The position numbers and the translations under genes were made by a program. From positions 62,001 through 126,000 of the forward strand of contig CACIQQ010000001.1 of the NCBI GenBank assembly GCA_902588835.1: a DNA stretch of 64,000 nucleotides, given 5' to 3'. The stretch comes from an uncultured Pelagibacteraceae bacterium (GTDB taxonomy: Bacteria > Pseudomonadota > Alphaproteobacteria > Pelagibacterales > Pelagibacteraceae). Positions 48,152-58,431 of this stretch are shown piece by piece. Every line of letters starts with the position of its first letter. The stretch's first letter is position 1. The notes beneath the pieces are model-generated. The model was given only the letters and a program-made list of their open reading frames with translations, was not told the DNA's origin and searched no databases.

Positions 48152-49689
48152 TGTTTACCTCACTCATAAAAAATCTCTCTATTCTTAAAAAATTTTTATT
48201 CATCAATCTTTTAATTTTTATATTTATTGGTACATTAACCATAATCTACCTCAATTATGTTCAACCAAACTTAATTAAAAAAAAAACATCTCTCCAAATC
48301 GAAGTAATAAATAATACAATTAATAATCTTAATAGACTAAATATTGAATTTGAAAAAAATGAGGTAAAAAAATTTTTATTGTCGACAAGATTTTTATTTC
48401 AAAATCTTGATAGGGTTATTTTTTTTAATAAGTCATTCGAGATTTTAGCAGACACAGATACACTCGATCTTGACCCAAGATCCTTTTCATCAAGAATTGA
48501 AATAGTTGAATTTGATTTACAAAATAACCAAGATAAAGAAAAATCTACAGATGAATTAATTAATTCAGAAAAAAAGAGTGAATTTGAAGAAACACTTCAG
48601 GAATATTCAATATCCGATGATTATGGTAAGCCTGTTACTTTTACAAATGAAACTTATAATAAATTTAAATTATCAACTATAAAGAATGTTTTGATTGATG
48701 ATGAAAATGTCGGGTATATTTTGATATCTCAAAACGCCAATGATGTTAAAACAGCAATCAATGAAAGAAAAACTTTTGTTATTCGAACGGCAATATTAAT
48801 TGCAGTTGTAATCTTTATTTTTTCATTAGTGTTGAATAGATATTTTTTAAAACCAATTAGAAATCTTGTTAATTACACTGAAAATATAAAAGAAAAGAGT
48901 AAAAAGAAAATAGATATTAAAAGTTTAATAAAACGAAATGATGAACTGGGAACTTTGTCATTATCTCTAGATGAAATGACAAATGAATTACAAAAACGAG
49001 TAAACACAGCTGAAAACTTCTCCACAGATTTAGTTCATGAAATTAGAAATCCTTTAGCTTCACTTAAAAGTGCATCTGAATTATTGGAAGTTACTAACAG
49101 CAACTCTGAAAAGGAAAAATTAACAAAAATTTTGACTCACGATGTAGAGAGAATTGAAAGATTAATAACTGATTATTCTCAAATGCTTAAAGATGAAGTC
49201 GCGATCACAAGGGAAAGCATGAAAATTTTAGACTTAAAAAAAATCGCTGACTCAGTTGTCGATGACTTTAACGCTATATACAATACAAAACGGGGTATTA
49301 ATATAGATTTACAGTTTAAAAATTCTGGCGAAAAATTTAATGTTAAAGGTATTGAAAATAGGATTGAACAAGTCTTAGCAAACCTCCTTGAAAATTCCAT
49401 TTCATTTAGCAAAGATAATCAAAATATCGTAGTCAAACTATCACAGAAAAAAGACGGAAAAATTTCTCTTAGTGTAATTGATGAAGGAATTGGGTTTAAA
49501 GAAAAAAATACAGATAAGATTTTTAAAAGATTTTATAGCAACAGACCAGATAAATTTGGTGAACACTCTGGATTAGGATTGAATATTGTTAAAAATCTAG
49601 TTGATCTTCATGGAGGTCAAGTAATCGCATCTAATAATGTTAATAAAAAGGGAGCAAAAGTAGAAATTATTTTTCCAAAATTAAATTGA
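48151..49689 (+). CDS. chvG: Sensor histidine kinase, ChvG-like
   Basis: Two TM regions, HAMP, H-box VHEIRNPLASLKSASELLE, N/G boxes; coupled to chvI. Confidence 0.88.
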   Translation: MFTSLIKNLSILKKFLFINLLIFIFIGTLTIIYLNYVQPNLIKKKTSLQIEVINNTINNLNRLNIEFEKNEVKKFLLSTRFLFQNLDRVIFFNKSFEILADTDTLDLDPRSFSSRIEIVEFDLQNNQDKEKSTDELINSEKKSEFEETLQEYSISDDYGKPVTFTNETYNKFKLSTIKNVLIDDENVGYILISQNANDVKTAINERKTFVIRTAILIAVVIFIFSLVLNRYFLKPIRNLVNYTENIKEKSKKKIDIKSLIKRNDELGTLSLSLDEMTNELQKRVNTAENFSTDLVHEIRNPLASLKSASELLEVTNSNSEKEKLTKILTHDVERIERLITDYSQMLKDEVAITRESMKILDLKKIADSVVDDFNAIYNTKRGINIDLQFKNSGEKFNVKGIENRIEQVLANLLENSISFSKDNQNIVVKLSQKKDGKISLSVIDEGIGFKEKNTDKIFKRFYSNRPDKFGEHSGLGLNIVKNLVDLHGGQVIASNNVNKKGAKVEIIFPKLN

Positions 49690-49731
49690 TATATTGAATA
49701 AATTATCCTTTAATGTAAAAGATTTGCAAAA

Positions 49732-51018
49732 ATGAGTGATTATAAAGTAAAAGATATCAAGCTAGCTGAGTTCGGTAGAAAAGAAATTTCTCTTGCCGAA
49801 ACAGAAATGCCTGGACTTATGGCATTAAGAAAAGAATATAAAGGAAAGTTTCCTTTAAAAGGTGCTAAAATTTTAGGCTGCCTGCACATGACAATTCAAA
49901 CTGCTGTGCTCATTGAGACATTAGTAGCTCTCGGCGCAGAGTGTAGATGGTCATCATGCAATATTTTCTCAACGCAAGATCATGCGGCTGCAGCGATAGC
50001 AAAAGCTGGAATACCCGTGTTTGCTTGGAAAGGTGAAACAGAAGAAGAGTATTGGTGGTGTGTGAAACAAACAATCGAGGGTAAAAAAGACTGGAAGCCA
50101 AATATGATTTTAGATGATGGTGGAGACTTAACTGCTCTAATGCATAAAGATTATAAACATTTAATGAAAGATATTAAGGGGTTGTCAGAGGAGACAACAA
50201 CAGGTGTTTTAGCATTGAAAAAGATGGAGAGTGAAGGAACATTATTAGTGCCAGCAATAAACGTTAATGACTCAGTGACAAAATCAAAATTTGACAATTT
50301 ATATGGATGTAGGGAAAGTTTAGTCGATGGAATCAAAAGAGCAACAGATGTGATGATGTCAGGCAAAGTGGCAATCGTTGCAGGATTTGGTGACGTAGGC
50401 AAAGGCAGTGCAGCATCATTGAGGCAATCTGGAGCAAGAGTTATGATTACTGAAACTGATCCAATATGTGCCTTGCAGGCAGCGATGGAAGGTTATGAAG
50501 TAGTCTTAATGGATGAAATGATTAAAGAGGCTGACATAGTGGTAACTGCGACTGGCAACAAAGATATTATAACAGCAGATCATATGAGAGATATGAAGGA
50601 TAGAGCGATACTATGTAATATTGGACACTTTGATAATGAAATCCAAGTTGAGGCATTAAAAAATTATAAGTGGGATGAAATTAAACCCCAAGTGCACGAA
50701 ATAGAATTACCAAGCAAAAAAAGAATTATTCTTTTAGCTGAAGGTAGACTTGTTAATCTTGGATGTGCAACAGGGCACCCAAGTTTTGTAATGAGCGCAT
50801 CTTTTACAAATCAAGTCACTGCTCAAATAGAACTTTGGAATAATTCATCTAAATATGAAAAAAAGGTTTATGTTTTACCAAAACATCTTGATGAAAAAGT
50901 AGCCATGTTACACTTAGATAAAGTGGGTGCAAAATTAACAAAACTATCAAAAGAACAAGCTGATTATATTAGCGTAAAACAAGAAGGGCCATATAAGCCA
51001 GATGCTTACCGCTACTAA
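49732..51018 (+). CDS. ahcY: Adenosylhomocysteinase
   Basis: [50 protein letters not shown]-terminal KPDAYRY. Confidence 0.98.
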   Translation: MSDYKVKDIKLAEFGRKEISLAETEMPGLMALRKEYKGKFPLKGAKILGCLHMTIQTAVLIETLVALGAECRWSSCNIFSTQDHAAAAIAKAGIPVFAWKGETEEEYWWCVKQTIEGKKDWKPNMILDDGGDLTALMHKDYKHLMKDIKGLSEETTTGVLALKKMESEGTLLVPAINVNDSVTKSKFDNLYGCRESLVDGIKRATDVMMSGKVAIVAGFGDVGKGSAASLRQSGARVMITETDPICALQAAMEGYEVVLMDEMIKEADIVVTATGNKDIITADHMRDMKDRAILCNIGHFDNEIQVEALKNYKWDEIKPQVHEIELPSKKRIILLAEGRLVNLGCATGHPSFVMSASFTNQVTAQIELWNNSSKYEKKVYVLPKHLDEKVAMLHLDKVGAKLTKLSKEQADYISVKQEGPYKPDAYRY

Positions 51019-51466
51019 TCGTAGCAATATAAAAATTTCAAAAGAAATTGAGTTAAAAAGATTTTCTGAGAAAACTTCTAGATTTGTAAAAAAATTTAAT
51101 ACAATTTTTTTATACGGTGAAATTGGAGTTGGGAAAACTACATTTGCTAAATATTTGATCAATAACCTGCAAAAAAAGGAAAAAACAAAGATTTCAGAAA
51201 TACCAAGCCCAACATTCAATTTAGTTTACGAGTACAAAATTAAAAAATTTAGAATTCAGCATTTTGATTTGTATAGGTTAAAAAATAAAAAAGAATGTCT
51301 AAATATTGGTCTTTTTGAAGATGATAATGTGATTTCAATAATTGAATGGCCAGAAAAAGCACATTTTAAACCCAAAAAAAGGATAGAAATTTATTTTAAG
51401 TATTTTGATAACTATAATTCAAGATTATTAAAAATTAAATTTTTTGGAAAAAATGAGGTTAAATAA
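51002..51466 (+). CDS. tsaE: tRNA t6A biosynthesis ATPase TsaE
   Basis: [33 protein letters not shown]; start overlaps ahcY 3' end. Confidence 0.9.
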   Translation: MLTATNRSNIKISKEIELKRFSEKTSRFVKKFNTIFLYGEIGVGKTTFAKYLINNLQKKEKTKISEIPSPTFNLVYEYKIKKFRIQHFDLYRLKNKKECLNIGLFEDDNVISIIEWPEKAHFKPKKRIEIYFKYFDNYNSRLLKIKFFGKNEVK

Positions 51467-52382
51467 CAAAAAAGTAATAAAATTAGAAGGGGATGCTTCA
51501 GAAAGAAAATTCTATAGATCAAAAGATTCTATAATAATTTTTTCAAAAAAAAATAAAAAAAAAAATTTATTAATCTATGATGCAATAAATAGAATACTAA
51601 ATTCAGGGGGTATTTGTGCTCCTAGATTATTAAAAAACAATTACAAAAAAAATTTAATAGAGGTAAATGATTTGGGAGATGTTACTTTGCTCAAACTTCT
51701 TAAAAATAGAAAAAACAAAAAAAAAATTTTTATTAAAGTATTAGATTTATTATTTAAAGTTCAAAAAATAAAAAAATTTTATAATAAAGATTTTACAGGT
51801 AGAAAATACAAAATGGTAAGATATTCAAAAGATAAACTTTTAAAAGAGGCTTATTTGTTTAATGAATGGTATCTTCCTCGAAAATTTAGCAAGAAAAAAT
51901 TAAATCAATTTAAAAAAAAATTTAAGAACATTTTTTTAAGATTATCAAAGGCAATTAAATTACCTGATAATGTTTTTGTGCATAGAGACTTCCATGTTTC
52001 AAATATAATGCTTAAACAAAAAAAATTTCATTTAATAGATAGTCAAGATGCAGTTATTGGAAATCCAGCTTATGATCTTGCTTCATTAATTGATGACGTC
52101 AGACTTAAAACATCAAATAAATTAAAAGAAGAAATGTTTGACCATTTTACAAAAAAATACTCAAATAGAGATCTTAAAAAATTTGAAAATGACTTCTTAA
52201 TTTTATCAGTACTAAGAAATTTTAAGATTCTTGGAATTTTTTCAAGACTTGAAAAAAGAGATTATAAAAACAAATATCTTAAATACATACCTTATACATG
52301 GAGTCTTATTAAATTAAGAACTAAAAATGGTAAAGTATTTGATGAGTTAAGGTTTATTTTAAATAATAATAAATTTATATAA
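51453..52382 (+). CDS. Aminoglycoside-phosphotransferase-family sugar kinase, AmgK-like
   Basis: VFVHRDFHVSNIML and HLIDSQDAVIGNPAYDLASLIDD; next to MurU-like gene; ATG at 51453, TTG at 51444 in ORF track. Confidence 0.78.
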   Translation: MRLNNKKVIKLEGDASERKFYRSKDSIIIFSKKNKKKNLLIYDAINRILNSGGICAPRLLKNNYKKNLIEVNDLGDVTLLKLLKNRKNKKKIFIKVLDLLFKVQKIKKFYNKDFTGRKYKMVRYSKDKLLKEAYLFNEWYLPRKFSKKKLNQFKKKFKNIFLRLSKAIKLPDNVFVHRDFHVSNIMLKQKKFHLIDSQDAVIGNPAYDLASLIDDVRLKTSNKLKEEMFDHFTKKYSNRDLKKFENDFLILSVLRNFKILGIFSRLEKRDYKNKYLKYIPYTWSLIKLRTKNGKVFDELRFILNNNKFI

Positions 52383-52393
52383 AATTTAATTGT

Positions 52394-53089
52394 ATGAAAA
52401 AAGTTGAGGTTGCGGTGATATTAGGTGCTGGCTTTGGAAAAAGATTAACTCCAATTACAAACGAAATTCCAAAACCTCTTGTTGAAATTGGAAATGAAAC
52501 TATACTAGAAAAGACTATTAAACTTGTAAAAAAATTAAATCTCAAAAAAATTCTGATAAATGCTCATTACAAACGAGACCAGCTTAAAAATTTTATTGAA
52601 AAAAAAAACTTTGATATTGATATAGAATTATTCGAGGAAGTCCCTGAAATTCTCAATACTGGTGGAGGCATTTTAAATATGATCATGGAAAACAAAAATG
52701 AATATTTTTTAACTTTAAATCCAGATACTTTATGGAACGAAAATTATATTGATGAAATCTTACAAATGGAAAATCAGTTTTTTAACTCAAATTCAAAAAA
52801 TATTTTATTAGTGGTAAATAAGGATAAAAGCTTTGATCAAAATTTGATAGGAGACTTTAATCTTGAAGCGGACAAGCTTAACAAAACTAAGCCCTTAAAT
52901 TTTATTTACACGGGATGTCAGATACTAGAAAAGAAAATATTTAAAAAATTTAATAATAAATCTTTCCCAATGTCGGAGGTGTGGAATGATTTATTATCAA
53001 GAAATGAATTGATGGGTTTTGAAAGTAAAGTGAACTTTAAACATGTCACTAATTATGATATTTATAATAAACTTCTAAAAAGCAACTAA
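52394..53089 (+). CDS. Sugar-1-phosphate nucleotidyltransferase, MurU-like
   Basis: VILGAGFGKRLTPITNEIPKPLVEIGNETILEKTI; LNPDTLW; pair with AmgK-like kinase. Confidence 0.8.
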   Translation: MKKVEVAVILGAGFGKRLTPITNEIPKPLVEIGNETILEKTIKLVKKLNLKKILINAHYKRDQLKNFIEKKNFDIDIELFEEVPEILNTGGGILNMIMENKNEYFLTLNPDTLWNENYIDEILQMENQFFNSNSKNILLVVNKDKSFDQNLIGDFNLEADKLNKTKPLNFIYTGCQILEKKIFKKFNNKSFPMSEVWNDLLSRNELMGFESKVNFKHVTNYDIYNKLLKSN

Positions 53090-53794
53090 ATTTTTGGCTC
53101 TTTCTTGATCAAGATATGTTGCAGATGAAATTTGAAGTTTGTCCTCAAAAATTATTAAAAGAGGATTTGCGGTTGGTATTTCCATTTTAGAAATTTCCCT
53201 CTCATTAATTTTAAAAAGATACTTACATAGAGCTCTTAAAGAATTTCCATGCGCTGAGATGCATACACCTTTACCATTTTGAAGATCTTTTAAGATCAAT
53301 TCATTATAACAATCCACTACCCGTTTATGTGTATCTTTTAAAGATTCGGTATCTGGAATATCAGACACTGGAATATCCTTATAGGTTTCTATATTGAGCG
53401 GATGGTAGGGGCTTTTCCTATCTAAAGCTCCAGGTTTGACATCCCATGATCTTCTAAATTGATGGATTTTCTCCTCTCCATATTTTTTTTTCATGTCTCC
53501 TTTATTTAAACCTGTAAGCTCTCCATAATGTCTTTCATTTAATTGCCATTTTCTAGTAATTAAGTTTTCATCTTCATTTAATTCTTTCATTACAATTTTA
53601 AGAGTATCATTCGCCCTTTTTTGGAAGGAGCTATAAAAAGAATCAAGTTTAATTTTTTTCCCTTTTATTAATTCACCAGCTTTTTTAGCCTCAGCTCTAC
53701 CTTTATCTGTTAATCCGACATCGACCCAACCAGTAAATCTTTTTTGTTGGTTCCACTCACTTTGTCCATGCCTTATAAGAATAAGATGTTTCAT
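53075..53794 (-). CDS. gpmA: 2,3-bisphosphoglycerate-dependent phosphoglycerate mutase
   Basis: LIRHGQSEWNQQKRFTGWVDVGLTDKG, ERHYGELTGLNK. Confidence 0.94.
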   Translation of the reverse strand: MKHLILIRHGQSEWNQQKRFTGWVDVGLTDKGRAEAKKAGELIKGKKIKLDSFYSSFQKRANDTLKIVMKELNEDENLITRKWQLNERHYGELTGLNKGDMKKKYGEEKIHQFRRSWDVKPGALDRKSPYHPLNIETYKDIPVSDIPDTESLKDTHKRVVDCYNELILKDLQNGKGVCISAHGNSLRALCKYLFKINEREISKMEIPTANPLLIIFEDKLQISSATYLDQERAKNLVAF

Positions 53795-53839
53795 CGAAAT
53801 ATTTGATATATTAATTAATAAATAAAATAAATAAAATTA

Positions 53840-54232
53840 ATGAAAATTTTTACTAATAATCTTCAATTAATTTTCAAATTATCTAATGTTTGTTTAATAA
53901 TTTTATATCTATATCCAGGAAGTATATTAGGTTTCTTTTTATATAATGATTTTAGTAATCAACCTCAAATCACAAGAGATTTATTTCAAATATCCTCAAA
54001 TCACATTTACGCTTTTTCCCTGATTTCAATTCTTGGTCTTTTCACTTTTAAAACAAAAAAAAGATTATTTGCGTATTTGGTTTGTTTATCCATAGTCCTT
54101 GAACTTTTCCATTTGGTTATACCAAATCGCAGCTTTCAAATAGGTGATCTAAATGGTAACTTGTTGGGTGTAATAATACCTTTTTTGATTTATAAAGTTT
54201 ATGAAATCTTATTTCAAACCAAAAGAAAATAA
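53840..54232 (+). CDS. VanZ-like small membrane protein
   Basis: Four predicted TM segments; ELFHLVIPNRSFQIGDLNGNLLGV typical of VanZ-like domain. Confidence 0.65.
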   Translation: MKIFTNNLQLIFKLSNVCLIILYLYPGSILGFFLYNDFSNQPQITRDLFQISSNHIYAFSLISILGLFTFKTKKRLFAYLVCLSIVLELFHLVIPNRSFQIGDLNGNLLGVIIPFLIYKVYEILFQTKRK

Positions 54233-54725
54233 AATTATATATTTAATTTTTTTTATAATTTTTTTTTTAAAAACTAATTCATATTCAGAGGAAATAACAG
54301 GGTATGCAAAAGTAATAGACGGTGACACAATTAGAATAAAGGGAAATAAAATTAGACTTTACGGTATCGATGCACCTGAAAACAATCAAATATGCTCTAA
54401 GCCTTGGTTAAGTCTTAATATAATCACTTTTAATAAAGATTACGAGTGTGGGCTCAAAACTACTAATTTATTAAAAAAGTTTATTAAAAACGAAAAATTG
54501 GTATGTGAAAAGAAATCTATGGATAGATATAATAGAGTTGTTGCTATTTGTTTTAAGAAAAGACGGGATATTAATTCTTGGCTAGTAAGGAATGGTTTAG
54601 CTGTTGCTTACACTAAATATTCAAAAAAATATATTATAAATGAAAACGATGCAAAAAAAGAAAAAAAAGGTTTGTGGGCAGGAAATTTTGAAATGCCTTG
54701 GGAATGGAGAAAAAAACGTAAATAA
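54201..54725 (+). CDS. Secreted/membrane thermonuclease (SNase-like)
   Basis: VIDGDTIRIKGNKIRLYGIDAPEN, MDRYNRVVAIC, GLWAGNFEMPWEWR. Confidence 0.87.
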   Translation: MKSYFKPKENKIIYLIFFIIFFLKTNSYSEEITGYAKVIDGDTIRIKGNKIRLYGIDAPENNQICSKPWLSLNIITFNKDYECGLKTTNLLKKFIKNEKLVCEKKSMDRYNRVVAICFKKRRDINSWLVRNGLAVAYTKYSKKYIINENDAKKEKKGLWAGNFEMPWEWRKKRK

Positions 54726-54739
54726 ATTATAAATAAAGG

Positions 54740-55339
54740 GTGATTCGTTTTAAATTTTTTTTATCTTTATCAATTTTTTTATTTTTGCTGAGCTGCTCAT
54801 CTATTCCAAAAAATACCTCAAGTAGTTGCTCAATATTTTCTGAAAGATATTTCTGGTATAAGCATGCAAAAAAGACTGAAGAAAAATGGGGAACACCAAT
54901 GCACATACAACTTGCATTTATTAAATTTGAGTCAGATTTCCATTGGCTTGCAAAACCTAAACGACAAAAACTTTTTAAAATAATTCCTTTTAAAAGACCC
55001 TCAAGTTCATTTGGATATTCTCAGGCTGTAAAAGGAACATGGAAACAATATAAGGAGGAACAGAATAAACCATTAGCTCTTAGAACAAGATTTAAGGATA
55101 GCGTTGATTTTATTGGCTGGTATACAAATAAATCATCAAAACTTCTAAAGATACCCAAAAACGATGCATTCAAACAATATATTGCATATCACGAAGGATG
55201 GGGAAATTATAAAAATTATAAAAAAAATGAGAAGGTAATTTCTTATGCAAAAAAAGTAAAAAAGTATTCAGATCAATATAAAACTCAGCTTATAAAATGT
55301 AAAAAAAAGCTTAACAGAAAAAAATTTATTGTTTATTGA
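54740..55339 (+). CDS. Lipoprotein with lysozyme/lytic-transglycosylase-like domain (GTG start)
   Basis: Lipobox-like LLSCSS; AFIKFESDFHWLAKP catalytic-Glu-like, SSFGYSQAVKGTW, AYHEGWGNY. Confidence 0.7.
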   Translation: MIRFKFFLSLSIFLFLLSCSSIPKNTSSSCSIFSERYFWYKHAKKTEEKWGTPMHIQLAFIKFESDFHWLAKPKRQKLFKIIPFKRPSSSFGYSQAVKGTWKQYKEEQNKPLALRTRFKDSVDFIGWYTNKSSKLLKIPKNDAFKQYIAYHEGWGNYKNYKKNEKVISYAKKVKKYSDQYKTQLIKCKKKLNRKKFIVY

Positions 55340-58300
55340 TTAAGTTCTTTTTCTAACTCTTTTTCAATATGATTTATACTTTTTGTATTCTTTCCTAATA
55401 ACAAATAAATTATTGGAACTACATAAAGTGTAAAAAAGGTCGAAAATATCATTCCAGCAAATATAGTAATACCAACAGATAATCTGCTCGCCTCACCTGG
55501 GCCACTACTTATTACCAATGGTAGAACTCCAATAATGGTAGATATAGAAGTCATTAAGATTGGTCTTAATCTTAGTGCTGACGATTCCAAAATTGCGGTT
55601 AATTGATTTTTCCCTTCATCTCTTAACTGATTTGCAAATTCAACAATTAATATTCCGTTTTTTGTTGCTAATCCAATTAGTATTATTAAAGCAACCTGAC
55701 TATAAACGTTAATTGAGCTACCGACGAGCAGTAGACCTATTATTCCACCAAATATTGCCAACGGCACTGTTAACATTATGGTGAATGGATGGATAAAACT
55801 CTCAAACTGAGCAGCCATCACAAGATATGCTGTCACTAAAGCCAAAAAGAATATTACATAGATCTGAAAACTTATTTCTTTTAGTTGCTCACTCTCCCCC
55901 TTGAAATCAATTCTGGCATCAGGTGTATTTTCTTGAACAACTTTTTCTAAAAAAGATAACGCATTCTGAAGGGTATAATCCCCTACAATATTTGCAGAAA
56001 TGGTAACAGCTTTTTGTCTATTATATCTTGATAGAAATGGAGCAGTTCCTCTTTCATTAATTGTCACTAAATTTGATAAAGCAATTAATTGACCAGAGTT
56101 TTTTGATCTAACATAAACTTTATTTAAACTTGAGGGTTCATTTCTATTTTTAATATCTCCCTGTAAGATAATTGAATATTCCTTACCATCCTTTGTAAAT
56201 TTTGTGACACTTCTTGAGCCAAAAATAGTTTCAATTGTTCGACCTATTTCTGAAGTAGATACGCCAAGATCTGATGCTTTCTTTTGATCTATCTTTACAT
56301 TTATAATTGGTTTATTTAATTCAAAATCGTCTTCGATATTTGCTAAATTATTATTTTTTCTTGCTTCTCTTTTAATAATCTCTTTCCACTCAATAAGTTC
56401 ATCATAGGTATTCCCTAATATTACAAATTGGACTGGTTTCTCTACACCCCCAGTTCTTATTCCCTGAGGCATAACTGGGAACGATAAAACACCGGGAACT
56501 TTTGAAATTTCTCTAAAAGACTCCATCATTATTCTGTTACCTTTTCTGTCTCTTTTTTTCCAATCTTCCAATAATACAATTATAAAAGCTGAATTTACTT
56601 GTTTGCTACTTTTTCCAAAACCTGGCACTCTCAAAATAAGTCTTCTGTATTCACCTTGCCCTACTTTTGGTAATAACAATTTTTCTATATCCTGAGTTTT
56701 AGAGGAAGTGAATTCAAATCCTGAACTTTGAGGAGCCTTCACTATTACAAAGAACGCTCCTCTATCTTCTTTTGGTATAAGTTGTTTAGGAATATAAATG
56801 AATAAACCAATGCATAAAATTAAAATTGATATTAAAAAAGTGATTATGCTTTTTTTCTTTAGTATCCAATATTTAAGTGTGTAAATGTAAAAATCTTTAA
56901 AATTATTTAATTTTTTTTCAAACTTAAGAGTAAATTTATTTCTTTTGGACTTTGCGTCTAGAACTTTACTTGCAATCATTGGGCTTAAAGATAATGCCAC
57001 AAAACTTGATATAATCACCGCAAAACTTAAAGTAACAGCAGTTTCAGCATACAATACTCCAGCTAAACCCTCTATAAAAATCAAAGGTATGAATACAGCG
57101 ACAAGAACTAAAGTGGTTGCTATAATTGCAAAAGACACTTGTCTTGATCCTTTATATGCAGCAACCAAAGAACTCTCACCTTTCTCAACTCTTCTGTATA
57201 TATTTTCCAACATAACAATTGCATCGTCCACCACGATTCCTATTGCAAGCACTAATGCCATAAGAGTGAAGAGATTTATTGAAAAATCAAAAAAATAAAT
57301 TGCTAAAAATGTTGATATTAAAGAGACTGGCAGAGCTACAATTGGTACTATTAAAGCCCTAATGTTACCTAAAAAAAGATAAATAATTAGAGTGACCAAA
57401 ATTAGTGCCACAAATAATGTTTTGTAAACCTCTTTAATTGCATTTGAGACATAATTCGATCTATCAAAAGATACCTCTAATGTAGATCCATCAGGTATAG
57501 AACTTTGTATTTCTTTAATTTTCTTTTTTACTGCTGTAGCTACCGCGATTGTGTTTGCATCTGAGTTTTGATAAATACCAATACCCACAACTTTTTTTCC
57601 ATTTCCTTTAAATAGAGTTCTTGTAGAGACTGGACCAAATTCAATCCTAGAAACATCTTCCAAAGTTGTTACAGAGCCATCGATTGCCCTCTTCAAAGGT
57701 AGTTTTTTATAGGAGTCTAAATTTTCGTAAGCGTTCTCAAGTTTAATTGAAAGATCTACATCTTTCGACTCTATTCGACCAGCAGGAAATTCTAAGTTTT
57801 CAGAATTCAAAACTTGTTCAACGTCTTGAGTAGTTAAGTTTCTAGCAGCTAGCGAAAGAGGATCTAGCCACACTCTTACAGATAGCTCCCTTTCACCACC
57901 TAATCTAACACGTCCAACTCCTTCTACAGTTGAGAAATAATCTACCAAATATCGATCAGCAAAATCAGTAAGTTCTAAATCACTCATAAAATCTGAACTA
58001 AAACTTAGCCACATTGTTGTTCTAAAACCTGCTGATTGTTTAAAAATTTCTGGTGCGCTAGCCTCTTTTGGTAAATTATCCACTACTCTTGAGATTGCAC
58101 TTCTCACATCATTGGCAACATCATCAATATCAAGATTATCTTTGAAGGTCATATCAATTCTTGACCTTTCATCTTCACTCATAGAGTCGATTGAAACGAG
58201 ACCAGGGGTGCCTCCGATAAAATCTTCAATCTTTTGTGTTATCTGAGTGTCAATAACCTGAGCTGAAGCTCCTTTGTAATCAGTCTGAACTGATACTACT

Positions 58301-58428
58301 GGTCGGTCAATATCTGGTAATTCATTAGTTGGTATTTCAAAAAAAACTAAAATACCAAACATAACCATGACTATACTCATCACCATTGAGACGACTGGTC
58401 GTTTGATTGATAAGTCTGTTAAGAACAT
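55333..58428 (-). CDS. RND efflux transporter (AcrB/MexB family inner-membrane permease)
   Basis: 1031 aa; N-terminal SIKRPVVSMVMSIVMVMFG, VVDDAIVMLEN TM4 motif, NGILIVEFANQLRDEG. Confidence 0.93.
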   Translation of the reverse strand: MFLTDLSIKRPVVSMVMSIVMVMFGILVFFEIPTNELPDIDRPVVSVQTDYKGASAQVIDTQITQKIEDFIGGTPGLVSIDSMSEDERSRIDMTFKDNLDIDDVANDVRSAISRVVDNLPKEASAPEIFKQSAGFRTTMWLSFSSDFMSDLELTDFADRYLVDYFSTVEGVGRVRLGGERELSVRVWLDPLSLAARNLTTQDVEQVLNSENLEFPAGRIESKDVDLSIKLENAYENLDSYKKLPLKRAIDGSVTTLEDVSRIEFGPVSTRTLFKGNGKKVVGIGIYQNSDANTIAVATAVKKKIKEIQSSIPDGSTLEVSFDRSNYVSNAIKEVYKTLFVALILVTLIIYLFLGNIRALIVPIVALPVSLISTFLAIYFFDFSINLFTLMALVLAIGIVVDDAIVMLENIYRRVEKGESSLVAAYKGSRQVSFAIIATTLVLVAVFIPLIFIEGLAGVLYAETAVTLSFAVIISSFVALSLSPMIASKVLDAKSKRNKFTLKFEKKLNNFKDFYIYTLKYWILKKKSIITFLISILILCIGLFIYIPKQLIPKEDRGAFFVIVKAPQSSGFEFTSSKTQDIEKLLLPKVGQGEYRRLILRVPGFGKSSKQVNSAFIIVLLEDWKKRDRKGNRIMMESFREISKVPGVLSFPVMPQGIRTGGVEKPVQFVILGNTYDELIEWKEIIKREARKNNNLANIEDDFELNKPIINVKIDQKKASDLGVSTSEIGRTIETIFGSRSVTKFTKDGKEYSIILQGDIKNRNEPSSLNKVYVRSKNSGQLIALSNLVTINERGTAPFLSRYNRQKAVTISANIVGDYTLQNALSFLEKVVQENTPDARIDFKGESEQLKEISFQIYVIFFLALVTAYLVMAAQFESFIHPFTIMLTVPLAIFGGIIGLLLVGSSINVYSQVALIILIGLATKNGILIVEFANQLRDEGKNQLTAILESSALRLRPILMTSISTIIGVLPLVISSGPGEASRLSVGITIFAGMIFSTFFTLYVVPIIYLLLGKNTKSINHIEKELEKELNQ

Positions 58429-58431
58429 CTT

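Noticed and set aside
49690-49731. Possible SAH or SAM riboswitch upstream of ahcY
   Set aside because: Only 42 bp, AT-rich, no conserved aptamer elements visible.
53795-53839. TATTAATTAATA palindrome between gpmA and VanZ-like gene
   Set aside because: Low-complexity AT sequence in an AT-only spacer; not distinguishable from chance.
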